Assembly (NCBI GenBank): GCA_017522135.1 | Contig: JAFXAB010000043.1 | Coordinates: 1-35,716, forward strand | Length of the DNA: 35,716 nt | Origin: Bacteroidaceae bacterium | GTDB taxonomy: Bacteria > Bacteroidota > Bacteroidia > Bacteroidales > Barnesiellaceae_A | Direction of reading: 5' to 3' | Shown: piece by piece, positions 8,804 through 17,687 of the stretch | How positions within the stretch are numbered: position 1 is the first letter of the stretch | Layout: each line of letters opens with the position of its first letter | Notes under the pieces: generated by a model | What the model was told of the DNA's origin: nothing | Database searches by the model: none | What the model saw: the letters and a program-made list of their open reading frames with translations, nothing else | Translations under genes and position numbers: made by a program

Positions 8804-11038
8804 TTAGTGTGTGGGGTGGACTCTTCCGGCAGCCACCTCTTTTATTGTCTTCAATGTATTCTGTTCGCATGCTATCCACAATATATCGTTGGCTTCTATT
8901 TTGATAGTGCCATCGGGTTGCAAGAAGGCATCGGAACCTCGCTCGATACCTACCAACAGGCAGTGATAATTGTTGCGCAAGCCAAGGTCGGCAGTCGACT
9001 TGCCTACCCATTCCGATTCGGGATTTACTATCACGTATGAGTAGTTTACTTCTTCGCTTGTACCATCGGAAATCTCCTCGCCGCACTCTACAATGGGCAG
9101 AAATCGTGCAATCTGCTCATCGGTACCTATTACTCGGATTATATCGCCCGGAAATAGGCGCACTTCACTGCCCGGTATATTGATGCGTCGTGTGCCACGT
9201 ATGATGCTCACGATGTTCAGTCCGTATTTTTTGCGTAGGTTTGAGTCGGCAAGGCGTACACCGGCCAATTCGCTGTCTTCATGTATTGTCATGCGTGCAA
9301 TGTGCAGGTCGTGTACAAGGTCAATGCCCTTTTTACTACGTTCTCGCTGGTTGAGATTGTTTAAGAACCCCTTTTCCAGGCGAGTAAATTGTTTTTGGAT
9401 GTCTGTTGAGAATGTTTTCATCAACAACATGAATATTATACCGCCTATAGTCATACCTACATAAGAGTATACCGTGTGGAGAAAGCCGAGAACAAATGCT
9501 GCGGCAATGATATATCGTAGTGTTATGAGGAGTATGATAGGTACTTGATTGTTGCGACCATCACTCCACAATGAGCGCAATACATCGTTGTTGGTGCGTC
9601 GCATGGTGATAGCCCACAAGAATGGAGCCATGGCTATAAGTGTAATGATTGTGGCCAGCAGTTCGCCTATAGTGCCGGGTATCCATTTGTCAAACAAGGG
9701 GAAGACCCATATGTGTGATGCAACTATAATGGCAATGATGAGAATACCAAACAGGGTTATTTTGCCAATGTAGTTGATGAGTATTTTTTTCCACACGCCC
9801 TTACCGTCTTCGATGATGGTGTTGCTTTGTGAGTATTCATCGAGACGATTTTTGATGCGCTCGGGTATGTGCTTCTCAATCTTGTTGAAGAATGGATCGG
9901 CCAGTTTTATCATGTATGGGGTAGTGAATGTTGTTACTACCGATACTGCAACGACGATAGGGTAAAGTGTAGGATTCATGACACCAAGCGAAATACCCAA
10001 TGTGGCTATGATAAACGAAAACTCACCAATCTGAGATAGACTGAAACCCGATTGAATGGCTGTGCGCAATGGCTGACCCGATAACAACATACCCATGGTA
10101 GCAAGAGTCGACTGCCCGATGATGACAATAAGAGACAAGATGATGATAGGTCCGGAGTATTGTACAAGCGTGTCGAGATTTACAAGCATACCCACCGATA
10201 TAAAGAAGATGGCTCCGAACAAGTCTTTGATGGGTTGTATGACACGTTCTATGCGTTCTACCTCATTGGCACTCGATAGGATAGAACCCATAACGAATGC
10301 TCCCAATGCCGATGAAAATCCGGCGTAGGTGGCAATTACAACCATACCAAAGCACAATCCCATCGATACGATAAGCAGGGTCTCGTTGTTCAAGAAACGG
10401 CGTACACTGCGCACAAATGTCGGTATGATATATGTGCCAATGATAAACCAAAGAACAAGAAAGAATATCAGCCTTGCCACACTGTTGAGCAACTCGCTAC
10501 CTTCGATATTGCCCGAGCCTACCGATGACAATATAACCAACAATACCACAGCCAGGAGGTCTTGCACGATGAGTACACCGAATACGGTCTGCGTAAACTT
10601 CTGCTGTTGCAGATTCAAGTCGCCAAAGGCCTTGATGATAATCATGGTAGATGACATTGACAGCATGGCTCCGAGGAAGATACTGTCAAATACCGTAAAT
10701 CCTAAAAACTGCCCCGCTACATAGCCTATGGCTATCATACCCAAGGCTATAGTGAGTGCTGTGGTAAAGGCTGTTGCTCCAACATTCAGAAGTTTCTTGA
10801 AGTTAAACTCCAGTCCCAGCGTAAACAGCAACACAATAATGCCTATTTGCGCCCACACATCTATGTTCTCGGCATCGGCAATAGATGGCAGATAATGGAA
10901 GTTGGGGCCGGCCAAGAAACCGGCTACGATATATCCTAAAACGATAGGTTGACGTAGTTTCTTGAATAACAAAGTCACGATTCCTGCCAATATGAGAATA
11001 AGCGCAAGGTCTACGATGAGAGGTTGAAGGCTGTCCAT
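8804..11038 (-). CDS. Monovalent cation:proton antiporter, CPA2 (KefB-like), with TrkA-C domains
   Basis: The 744-residue protein has an N-terminal Na+/H+ exchanger domain of about 12 membrane segments (residues about 8-385) with the family start pattern LRQPIVLGYIVAGFLAGP. A further set of four or so membrane segments covers about 420-545. The cytoplasmic C-terminus carries two TrkA-C-like regulatory modules (about 590-660 and 675-740). No NAD-binding TrkA-N domain is visible between them. By family, it exchanges K+ or Na+ for H+ across the inner membrane. It starts 6 bp after the MgtC-like gene, pointing to co-transcription and a shared role in ion or envelope homeostasis. Confidence 0.9.
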   Translation of the reverse strand: MDSLQPLIVDLALILILAGIVTLLFKKLRQPIVLGYIVAGFLAGPNFHYLPSIADAENIDVWAQIGIIVLLFTLGLEFNFKKLLNVGATAFTTALTIALGMIAIGYVAGQFLGFTVFDSIFLGAMLSMSSTMIIIKAFGDLNLQQQKFTQTVFGVLIVQDLLAVVLLVILSSVGSGNIEGSELLNSVARLIFFLVLWFIIGTYIIPTFVRSVRRFLNNETLLIVSMGLCFGMVVIATYAGFSSALGAFVMGSILSSANEVERIERVIQPIKDLFGAIFFISVGMLVNLDTLVQYSGPIIILSLIVIIGQSTLATMGMLLSGQPLRTAIQSGFSLSQIGEFSFIIATLGISLGVMNPTLYPIVVAVSVVTTFTTPYMIKLADPFFNKIEKHIPERIKNRLDEYSQSNTIIEDGKGVWKKILINYIGKITLFGILIIAIIVASHIWVFPLFDKWIPGTIGELLATIITLIAMAPFLWAITMRRTNNDVLRSLWSDGRNNQVPIILLITLRYIIAAAFVLGFLHTVYSYVGMTIGGIIFMLLMKTFSTDIQKQFTRLEKGFLNNLNQRERSKKGIDLVHDLHIARMTIHEDSELAGVRLADSNLRKKYGLNIVSIIRGTRRINIPGSEVRLFPGDIIRVIGTDEQIARFLPIVECGEEISDGTSEEVNYSYVIVNPESEWVGKSTADLGLRNNYHCLLVGIERGSDAFLQPDGTIKIEANDILWIACEQNTLKTIKEVAAGRVHPTH

Positions 11039-11044
11039 TTGTTT

Positions 11045-11767
11045 TTATATTTCGTTTTGAAGTGATATATTGTTGGTAGTGCGTAGTTTTTGCATGTCGT
11101 CAAAAAGGCGGAGTACGTCGGTCTTTTCACGCATTTGTACTACAAACTTGATGGTTGTCGAAGGCTTGCTGTAGTCAACGTCTATATACCATTCGTGCAT
11201 CTTTATGCCATGTTGTTCAAATACGTGTTTATAGATCTCTATCGAGTCGATAATGAGAGGAAGCTCTACTGCTACAATGTGGCTTTCCCACTCAATATTC
11301 ATACGGTTTTCGATATTGTTTATTACTACCAGAGTAATGAGAATAAACACCATGGCTATGAAGGCAATGGTATATAGTCCTATACCTACTGCCAGTCCAA
11401 GACCCGCCGATACCCATATACCGGCTGCTGTTGTAAGTCCACGCACCGAGGCTTTGGTCTGTATGATGGCTCCTGCGCCCAAAAAACCTATACCGCTTAT
11501 CACCTGTGCGGCTATTCGGGCCGGGTCGCCTCCGTTGTCGAGGTGGGCGAATAGTTGTGGTATGGCACATGATACCAGCATGGCGAGTGTTGCTCCCATA
11601 GAGATGAGTGCAAAGGTGCGTGAGCCGGCTATCTGACCTTTTCGTTTGCGCTCATATCCTATTGCACCTCCCAACAGAGCACTTACTATCAGTTTGCATG
11701 TAGCACTACCCATGGTTACATCGGTAGTGGTCATGATGGTATCGAATTGTTCCAATAAAGATAGCAT
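11045..11767 (-). CDS. MgtC/SapB-family membrane protein
   Basis: The 240-residue protein has the MgtC/SapB domain in residues about 20-145. It includes the early signature CKLIVSALLGGAIGYERKRKG and GIGFLGAGAIIQ, plus four to five membrane segments. A soluble, ACT-like C-terminal domain of about 85 residues follows. MgtC relatives influence magnesium limitation responses and, in pathogens, the F-type ATPase; the specific role here is unknown. The gene lies between the DUF4293 gene (33 bp upstream) and the antiporter gene (6 bp downstream). Confidence 0.9.
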   Translation of the reverse strand: MLSLLEQFDTIMTTTDVTMGSATCKLIVSALLGGAIGYERKRKGQIAGSRTFALISMGATLAMLVSCAIPQLFAHLDNGGDPARIAAQVISGIGFLGAGAIIQTKASVRGLTTAAGIWVSAGLGLAVGIGLYTIAFIAMVFILITLVVINNIENRMNIEWESHIVAVELPLIIDSIEIYKHVFEQHGIKMHEWYIDVDYSKPSTTIKFVVQMREKTDVLRLFDDMQKLRTTNNISLQNEI

Positions 11768-11800
11768 GGCGATAGAATAGGGTTGCAGGGTGGGTTGTGT

Positions 11801-12295
11801 TTATCGGTTGCGTGTCCACATACGCTCGCTATCGCGCACCAATTGTTCGTCTTTGTTGATGGCACTTATGGCGAGCCAATTGGTTATAAGCGAGCATATA
11901 GGGAAAATAATGAATGTGGTGGTCTTGAATGTTGTTGCTCCTAATGCGGTGTAGTTGTTGTATATCAACAATCCCATTGTGACATAGAGTGTTATGTAGA
12001 AGAGGATGTTGATTTTGCACAACAACATCTGTTTTATGCGGTTCTTGAAGAGTAAAATTGCAAGAATGTTTATTATGACAATCAGTGCCGATATTATGGC
12101 GAGAACGTAGTTTTGTGATGTGGCAACGATAGCCGTCTCGGCAATAAGCTCAGAGGGGGTTGTCAAGTTGGTTCTCAGGCAGTTCATCTGATAAGTGCCA
12201 ATGGGAGTAACAAGGTTTATAAAAGGGTTGAATGTAAATATAGCCATGAAGATAATGGCGCAAAGCAAGTAGAGCGATTGTATACGTTGTATCAT
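11801..12295 (-). CDS. DUF4293-family membrane protein
   Basis: The 164-residue protein has four predicted membrane segments. The first follows the family's characteristic start MIQRIQSLYLL; the others lie near residues 62-84, 88-108 and 125-147. A short charged tail ends in ERMWTRNR. DUF4293 is a Bacteroidota-restricted family of unknown function. It follows the pseudouridine synthase gene by 21 bp. Confidence 0.85.
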   Translation of the reverse strand: MIQRIQSLYLLCAIIFMAIFTFNPFINLVTPIGTYQMNCLRTNLTTPSELIAETAIVATSQNYVLAIISALIVIINILAILLFKNRIKQMLLCKINILFYITLYVTMGLLIYNNYTALGATTFKTTTFIIFPICSLITNWLAISAINKDEQLVRDSERMWTRNR

Positions 12296-12316
12296 GATGT
12301 GATAATATTAATTTTT

Positions 12317-13225
12317 TTATTGAACAATATATTCAAATTTCTCGGGTATGTTCGACTCAAAATGGAGCATTTGTCCTGTGATGGGATGCTTAAATCGGAG
12401 CGATGCCGCGTGTAGTGCCACACGACCTATGGGGTTGCAATTCGAGCCATATTTGCGGTCGCCGATGATGGGGTGACCCAAGTCGTGCATGTGTACACGT
12501 ATTTGGTTTTTACGACCGGTCTCGAGCTGTACCTCTACGAGCGAGAATCGACCGTTGCTTTTTAGGGTCTTATAGCCGGTAATGGCGAGTTGTCCCTCAT
12601 CGGGGTTTTGTGTCGAATATACTTGGAGGGCAGCATTCTCTTTCAGGTACGATTTTACTTCACCGGCCTCGGGGTCGAGCGAGCCTTCGACTACAGCCAT
12701 ATATTTGCGTTCGATAACAGCATCATTCCAGTTGCGTTGCAACAGCTCTTGAATGCGTTGTCTCTTGGCAAAAATCATTACACCCGATGTGTCGCGGTCG
12801 AGTCGGTGTACAATGAAGATGTGACCTTCGGGGTCGTTGGTCTTTACATAATCGCTGATAATGCGATAGGCTGTTTCGGTCTTTTCGTTCTTCGTAGCCA
12901 TCGAAAGCAGGCCGTATCCTTTGTCGATAACAATGAGATACTCGTCCTCAAAGATGATGCGCAAACGACGGTGACGGAAAATCTTGTAGCCTTTGGAAAA
13001 GTTGATAGTGATGCGATCGCCACGATGCAACGGTGTGTTGAATTGTGTGGTGGGCATATCGTTTACAGCAACTTGTCGGTGTGAAAGGTACGACTTGACA
13101 GTAGTGCGCGACTTGTCCTTCAGGGTTGCGATAAGAAAGTCAAGCAGTTGACAGTCGCTGTCGACATGATAAGTAAATTCCTTGGCCTGACGCTGCTGAG
13201 ATTTATGCTTTTGAAGTTGTTTCAT
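12317..13225 (-). CDS. RluA-family 23S rRNA/tRNA pseudouridine synthase
   Basis: The 302-residue protein combines an N-terminal S4-like RNA-binding domain (about 25-80) with an RluA-type pseudouridine synthase domain. The catalytic motif HRLDRDTSG has Asp143. Other conserved stretches are KNQIRVHM and HPIIGDRKYG near the C-terminus, where HAASLRF also matches. It isomerises uridine in structured RNA; which site it modifies (RluC/RluD-like or other) cannot be fixed from sequence. It heads a likely four-gene transcript and has a clear promoter at 13249-13280. Confidence 0.92.
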   Translation of the reverse strand: MKQLQKHKSQQRQAKEFTYHVDSDCQLLDFLIATLKDKSRTTVKSYLSHRQVAVNDMPTTQFNTPLHRGDRITINFSKGYKIFRHRRLRIIFEDEYLIVIDKGYGLLSMATKNEKTETAYRIISDYVKTNDPEGHIFIVHRLDRDTSGVMIFAKRQRIQELLQRNWNDAVIERKYMAVVEGSLDPEAGEVKSYLKENAALQVYSTQNPDEGQLAITGYKTLKSNGRFSLVEVQLETGRKNQIRVHMHDLGHPIIGDRKYGSNCNPIGRVALHAASLRFKHPITGQMLHFESNIPEKFEYIVQ

Positions 13226-13248
13226 ATATAAAAAATATTTATAATCTG

Positions 13249-13280
13249 CAAAGATACATTTTTAACACTCAACCTGCAAG
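13249..13280 (-). promoter_or_regulatory. Promoter for the pseudouridine synthase-DUF4293-MgtC-antiporter transcript
   Basis: On the minus strand CTTG (13277-13280) is followed after 20 bp by TATCTTTG (13249-13256), an exact -7 box. Transcription would begin near 13242, about 17 nt before the start codon at 13225. Confidence 0.6.
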
Positions 13281-13417
13281 ACGATGCCCCAAAAAGATTG
13301 TTGTGAAAAGGCTCTTTGAGATTTTTTATCGATTTAGACACATCACGCTCCACACAACACACACCCGTTGGCATCTTAATACAAGTAAGACAATAGAGAC
13401 AGTGTGTTTACTTTTTT

Positions 13418-13449
13418 ATTGTAAAAATCGAATTTTCTATCTATTTTTG
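13418..13449 (+). promoter_or_regulatory. Promoter for the Crp/Fnr regulator
   Basis: ATTG at 13418-13421 is followed after 20 bp by TATTTTTG at 13442-13449, an exact match to TAnnTTTG. The start codon at 13500 leaves a leader of about 44 nt. Confidence 0.5.
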
Positions 13450-13499
13450 CAGCAAGAATTAGGCAGAATTTTTTCAGAAAAAGACACAATCTAAATAAA

Positions 13500-14141
13500 A
13501 TGACCAAGAAAAGTATTATCCAATCAATAAAAGAAGATTGCTTCTTCCCCATTTCAGACGAAGTGGTTGAATTGTTTATATCGAATTGCCACACCGTTAA
13601 ATTCAAGAAAAATGAACCTATTGTCGAAGAGGGAATGTGCAATTCATCGCTATACGTTATAAAAAAAGGCAACGTAAGACTCTCTTACCGCGACCTCAAT
13701 AAAGAGATTATATATGGGTTTGCCGGCCCCGGAACTTTTATGCTCTCACCCCATTCATTTTGCAAACATGAAGGTGCTTTCTTTACCTACCATGCACTCA
13801 ACTCGGTCGAAGCACTTTGCATGAGCGAAGAGACCTTAATGAAATTACTCCATCAATCGCATGAGTTTGCCATTATGCTGTTCTATATATGCATGTGGCA
13901 ATTTGATGCCTGCGAAATGAAAGCCCAAATGCTCTCGGGTTCGGCAAAAGACAACTACAAATCGCTACAAAGTGGATTGGCACGCAAACGATATGCCGAA
14001 TTTCAAAGAAACCACCCCGACTTGATTACCTCGGTAACATCTAAAATGCTGGCCTCATACCTTGGCATCAACGAAACATATCTATCTCGTATAAAACGAG
14101 AAATTATCGAGGAGGACAAAGACGATAGCAACCAACAATAG
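13500..14141 (+). CDS. Crp/Fnr-family transcriptional regulator
   Basis: The 213-residue protein has an N-terminal cyclic-nucleotide-binding fold (about 20-140) with KFKKNEPIVEEGMCNSSLYVI and KGNVRL. A C-terminal winged-helix region follows, whose recognition part is SKMLASYLGINETYLSRIKRE (split here: SKMLASYLGI then NETYLSRIKRE) near 180-200. It lacks the N-terminal Cys cluster of true Fnr, so it is not an oxygen sensor of the Fnr [4Fe-4S] type. The ligand is unknown. The gene is alone and converges with the five-gene exported-protein operon that ends at 14239. A role in controlling that operon or the hydrogenase is plausible but untested. Confidence 0.88.
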   Translation: MTKKSIIQSIKEDCFFPISDEVVELFISNCHTVKFKKNEPIVEEGMCNSSLYVIKKGNVRLSYRDLNKEIIYGFAGPGTFMLSPHSFCKHEGAFFTYHALNSVEALCMSEETLMKLLHQSHEFAIMLFYICMWQFDACEMKAQMLSGSAKDNYKSLQSGLARKRYAEFQRNHPDLITSVTSKMLASYLGINETYLSRIKREIIEEDKDDSNQQ

Positions 14142-14190
14142 CACTTAGCAGGGTTCAATGCTGTACTGTGCAATTAAGCACTATATAAAA

Positions 14191-14218
14191 CAAGAGGACT
14201 CCGGTTGGTGTCCTCTTG
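14191..14218. terminator. Terminator between the Crp/Fnr gene and the exported-protein operon
   Basis: A 9-bp perfect stem CAAGAGGAC/GTCCTCTTG has a 10-nt loop. On the minus strand it is followed by TTTTATATAG, so it is a good end for the five-gene operon. On the plus strand it lacks a U tract but may still slow the Crp/Fnr transcript. Confidence 0.75.
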
Positions 14219-14238
14219 CTACCTAAATCACTATCGTA

Positions 14239-16407
14239 CTAATTATTCACTAATATTTTCTTACCACCGACAATATATATACCGGGAGCAAGTCTCGATT
14301 TATCACACTTCATCTCTACACCTTGTAGATTGAAAATTCTATTGTCTCTAACTTCATCGGTAACGATGTTGTTGATAGCACTTGAAACTTTTTCAACTGA
14401 AATAGGCATAAAATTAAGGCCTGAAAATCCCGGATAACAGAAACCTTTCACTTTATATTGAGATTCGAGATCAGTAGGTATCTCTATATATGTATCATCA
14501 ATAGCCAAAGTGTTTTCTTTTGCATCGGTTACTTCGTAGCCCGTTTGTCCGGAAGTGAACACTACATCAACCAACTCATAATATTTATACATATCGTCGG
14601 ATGTGAGTACCGAAAGGTCATTCAACTCAACAGGCTCTACAACACCTACATTTTCGGTTGCAGCATTAAAATCTCCTACTATTTCAAAGTCCATAACACC
14701 CGATTTGTTATATGATTTCACGCGAGCACCGGCAGGTATTACATCACCCTCTACATAGGCAGGAAGGTCGTTTTGGAAGAAGAATTTTCTTCTGTCATAA
14801 ATGTGGGTATTTTCGCCGCCGATAGTTACAAAGATGTCTCGGTTATCAACACTGTTGTGGAAGATAACAGTCATGGGAGCGTTAATAATCATTGTCGAAC
14901 CAAGGGGAAGTTCTTTTGCTTCGGACAAAGTTGTTACTTCATAAACTTTCAATATGCGTATGCTGGCAACAGCCACACCACTCACTTCTTCACCTACCAC
15001 AGCAATAGCCATGAGTGTGCAACTCTCGGTAACCTTCACAGGACCGGTATAGAGCGTTGATTCCACTGTTGGGGCATTACCGTCGAGTGTATAGTATATC
15101 TTGGCTTCGGGATTATCCGAAGTGATTTCGATATTTGCCTCGTTTTCATATTCGGTTCTTTCATCGGCATTGATAACCGGTATTGCAACAGACGAAGCAT
15201 ACTCAAAGTTGCAAACATTGAGGCACTTCATACCCAACATGGCATCTATCGATACAAAGCCATAAAGATTATATTTACCGGGGCCGGCAGGTGTCTCTAC
15301 ATCATAGTAGAACGGATTTCTTACCATAATACTGTTGCCGTCGGCATCGACAGCCATACCCTCATAGGGATCGTAATTGGCTTTTTCAACCACGATGTAT
15401 TTATTGAGCATTGTAACCACATCTATATCAGAAATAGCAGTAGGAACGGCCTCAACAGGTGTGCCTTGTGCTTCGGCGTCTTTCTCTACACCGCCGATAA
15501 TATTCAACCAACCGTTGGCATTATCACGTTCTACTTGAATACCTGCCTTCAAAACATCACCATTTTGGAATGTTTGCATCATAGGCATGCCCATATCATC
15601 CATTAGGCGGCCATAAATCATACCGTAAGAGTCGTTGATTTTGGCATAAATATAAGTATCGCTATGGAAAATAACAGTCATAGGCTCAGAGAATTTTGCA
15701 CGACCTTCGGCGGCCAATGCAGCCTCAAATGTTGCTACACTTGCAGGTTCTACAATCTTGTATTCACGTGTAGTTACCGGGCTTGACTTACCCTCTTCGT
15801 TGACGATTATAGCCTTTACGGTAGCCGAATAGTCGAGAACAAAAGGTGCAGTATATTCGGTAGATTCTGCTGTGGGGTCTTGTGCCTCCTCACCTTCGGG
15901 AGTTACTGTATAGTAAGCCTTGCCCGATCTAACAGGAATGGTGATAGTTTGGGGCTCGTAATAAGTACCGCTGGCAGGACTTACAGCAGGTGCATCGTTA
16001 TATGTAACTGTTACCGAAGTAACATCGACACTACCTCTACCTTCATTTACAATTGTAACTTTTGAAGCACCACCGGTCCACTCCAAGCCCGACATTTGAC
16101 CTTCGGGGGTAGTAAAGCCCAACAACGATTCATCGGTATTTACTGTCAATACCACATTGGTGATTGTTCCTGCCGAGATGTCAATTCTTATCTCATTAAG
16201 AGACATCATTCTCACGCAATCACCTCGGTATCGAGGAGCCTGAGGATAATTACCGGCAGAGAAGACAAGGTTTAACGGATCGACTGTTTGACGAGGGACC
16301 TGAGCACCTTGTTCAAGGTCCAAATTTGTCAAATCAAAAGTAACGGTTTCGGCATTTGCCATATAGGGCAACACCAACAACAAAAGAGCGTAAATTAACT
16401 TCTTCAT
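14239..16407 (-). CDS. Exported protein with chitobiase-like C-terminal-type domains and sorting tail
   Basis: The 722-residue protein has a signal peptide (about 1-19, ending ANA). Two modules resemble the chitobiase/beta-hexosaminidase C-terminal domain (CHB_HEX_C): residues about 145-215, and about 400-480 with IYYTLDGNAPT. Stretches between them, with repeated IFHSDTYIYAKI and IFHNSVDNRDIFV, look like duplicated OB-like folds. The end (IFNLQGVEM then GIYIVGGKKILVN) resembles a type-A C-terminal sorting domain, which suggests transport across the outer membrane or surface display. No catalytic domain is recognisable. It is the last gene of the five-gene operon, 23 bp after its neighbour. 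Confidence 0.8.
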   Translation of the reverse strand: MKKLIYALLLLVLPYMANAETVTFDLTNLDLEQGAQVPRQTVDPLNLVFSAGNYPQAPRYRGDCVRMMSLNEIRIDISAGTITNVVLTVNTDESLLGFTTPEGQMSGLEWTGGASKVTIVNEGRGSVDVTSVTVTYNDAPAVSPASGTYYEPQTITIPVRSGKAYYTVTPEGEEAQDPTAESTEYTAPFVLDYSATVKAIIVNEEGKSSPVTTREYKIVEPASVATFEAALAAEGRAKFSEPMTVIFHSDTYIYAKINDSYGMIYGRLMDDMGMPMMQTFQNGDVLKAGIQVERDNANGWLNIIGGVEKDAEAQGTPVEAVPTAISDIDVVTMLNKYIVVEKANYDPYEGMAVDADGNSIMVRNPFYYDVETPAGPGKYNLYGFVSIDAMLGMKCLNVCNFEYASSVAIPVINADERTEYENEANIEITSDNPEAKIYYTLDGNAPTVESTLYTGPVKVTESCTLMAIAVVGEEVSGVAVASIRILKVYEVTTLSEAKELPLGSTMIINAPMTVIFHNSVDNRDIFVTIGGENTHIYDRRKFFFQNDLPAYVEGDVIPAGARVKSYNKSGVMDFEIVGDFNAATENVGVVEPVELNDLSVLTSDDMYKYYELVDVVFTSGQTGYEVTDAKENTLAIDDTYIEIPTDLESQYKVKGFCYPGFSGLNFMPISVEKVSSAINNIVTDEVRDNRIFNLQGVEMKCDKSRLAPGIYIVGGKKILVNN

Positions 16408-16430
16408 AACTCAATGTATTAGGATTAGAC

Positions 16431-17192
16431 TTATTTTACTGTTTTAACTCCGCGAACCGAAAGGCCGGTAACCCTCGGTGCAGCGATAAGGGGGTGCTCT
16501 TTGTCGCTACCATCACCGGCGGCAATCATTACAGAGCCATTTTCGGGGCTTTCGCCAAACCACATGATATATGCACCTTCAGGATTGCTTCGGAACATAG
16601 CATCGATCCAAACAAAACCGTTTGTACCCACTTCATTGGCTACGGCACTCTCTTGCTTACGACCCGCAGCGGGAATGAATATACTATTGCCATTGGGACC
16701 TACAAATCGTGCGCCAAATACACCGTTAACCTCTTCCCATGTAACAGTACATGTAAATGCAAGTTCTATAGCCTGTGCATTTGTAGGCATGGTCCAACCT
16801 TCGCCCATAATAGCCTTGGCGGCATCATACTCAGTACCGGCTATTGTAGAAGGCATCATATCGAAGTAATAATCGGAATAGTCATCTTCGGTGTAAGCAA
16901 CACCCTCCTCATGAGGTGCAGTTTCGCCCCATGCGATATAGTAGCCATAATCTTCGGGTTTCTGCGCACCTACATTGCACGAAGCCCACAAAGTACCACT
17001 TTCAAGACCAAGGTCAACGGCTTCATACTCAAATGCCACCTCGGTTTGATCGAATGTTACTTCCGAAATATCATTAAGATCGATTTCCACAGTAGTATTA
17101 TCGGTCTTATGAATAGTCATTTTATACTGAGCATTGGCTGCGCCGAATGTCAGCATTGAAAGTCCAACTAATGCGAATAATAACTTTTTCAT
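16431..17192 (-). CDS. Exported protein with Fibrobacter-major-paralogous-type domain
   Basis: The 253-residue protein has a signal peptide (about 1-21). A short stretch with VEIDLNDISEVTF follows, a motif seen near the start of many Bacteroidales surface proteins. Residues about 55-250 form the domain family with AVDLGLESGTLWASCNVGA, YGYYIAWGET and a GLSVRGVK end, widespread in Bacteroidota surface proteins and of unknown function. It has no sorting tail like its neighbours. Its start overlaps the stop of the 159-residue gene by 4 bp (ATGA), which implies translational coupling. Confidence 0.82.
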   Translation of the reverse strand: MKKLLFALVGLSMLTFGAANAQYKMTIHKTDNTTVEIDLNDISEVTFDQTEVAFEYEAVDLGLESGTLWASCNVGAQKPEDYGYYIAWGETAPHEEGVAYTEDDYSDYYFDMMPSTIAGTEYDAAKAIMGEGWTMPTNAQAIELAFTCTVTWEEVNGVFGARFVGPNGNSIFIPAAGRKQESAVANEVGTNGFVWIDAMFRSNPEGAYIMWFGESPENGSVMIAAGDGSDKEHPLIAAPRVTGLSVRGVKTVK

Positions 17193-17668
17193 TTCTTCAC
17201 TATTTTAATTGATTGTTGATTATTTATTACTACCACATATACACCGGCATTGAGGTCATCGAGCCTTACTTGTGTGAGGGTGCTATTGCATGCAACGGTT
17301 TTCAATATTCGGCCTTGAATATCGTACAAAGCCACCGATTTTACATCGCCTGTTACTTCGATAAGATTTTCGGCATATTTAAAGCCGAAATTCTTATTAT
17401 CAACAGCATCGATTACACCCGATGCGTCTTTTGAAAAACTATACGACACAATATCTCCCACATTATATGTAGTCTCTACCTCGGGGCTTTTTATAAGGAT
17501 TGTAGCCCCATCGACAACCGATATAACGGGTTTCTCGGCCAAAGCGTACACATCAACAGTGCCCGACCTCAACGAAACATTGAGATAATTCAATTCTGCC
17601 CAAGCCGAAAACGTGCATAACGCTGATATTATCAGCAAGCCTAATGCAAGGATTTTACGTTTCACCAT
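17189..17668 (-). CDS. Small exported protein with C-terminal sorting-type domain
   Basis: The 159-residue protein has a signal peptide (about 1-24) and a middle part of about 55 residues. The middle part has ILIKSPEVETTY then VGDIVSYSF, a pattern seen in Bacteroidales surface proteins. From about residue 95 on it is a type-A-like sorting domain, with VALYDIQGRILK and LNAGVYVVVINN then QQSIKIVKK. So it is little more than a targeting module plus a short head. It lies 19 bp after the 632-residue Omp28-like gene and overlaps the next gene by 4 bp. Its function is unknown. Confidence 0.8.
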   Translation of the reverse strand: MVKRKILALGLLIISALCTFSAWAELNYLNVSLRSGTVDVYALAEKPVISVVDGATILIKSPEVETTYNVGDIVSYSFSKDASGVIDAVDNKNFGFKYAENLIEVTGDVKSVALYDIQGRILKTVACNSTLTQVRLDDLNAGVYVVVINNQQSIKIVKK

Positions 17669-17687
17669 ATATACTTGATTTTATTGA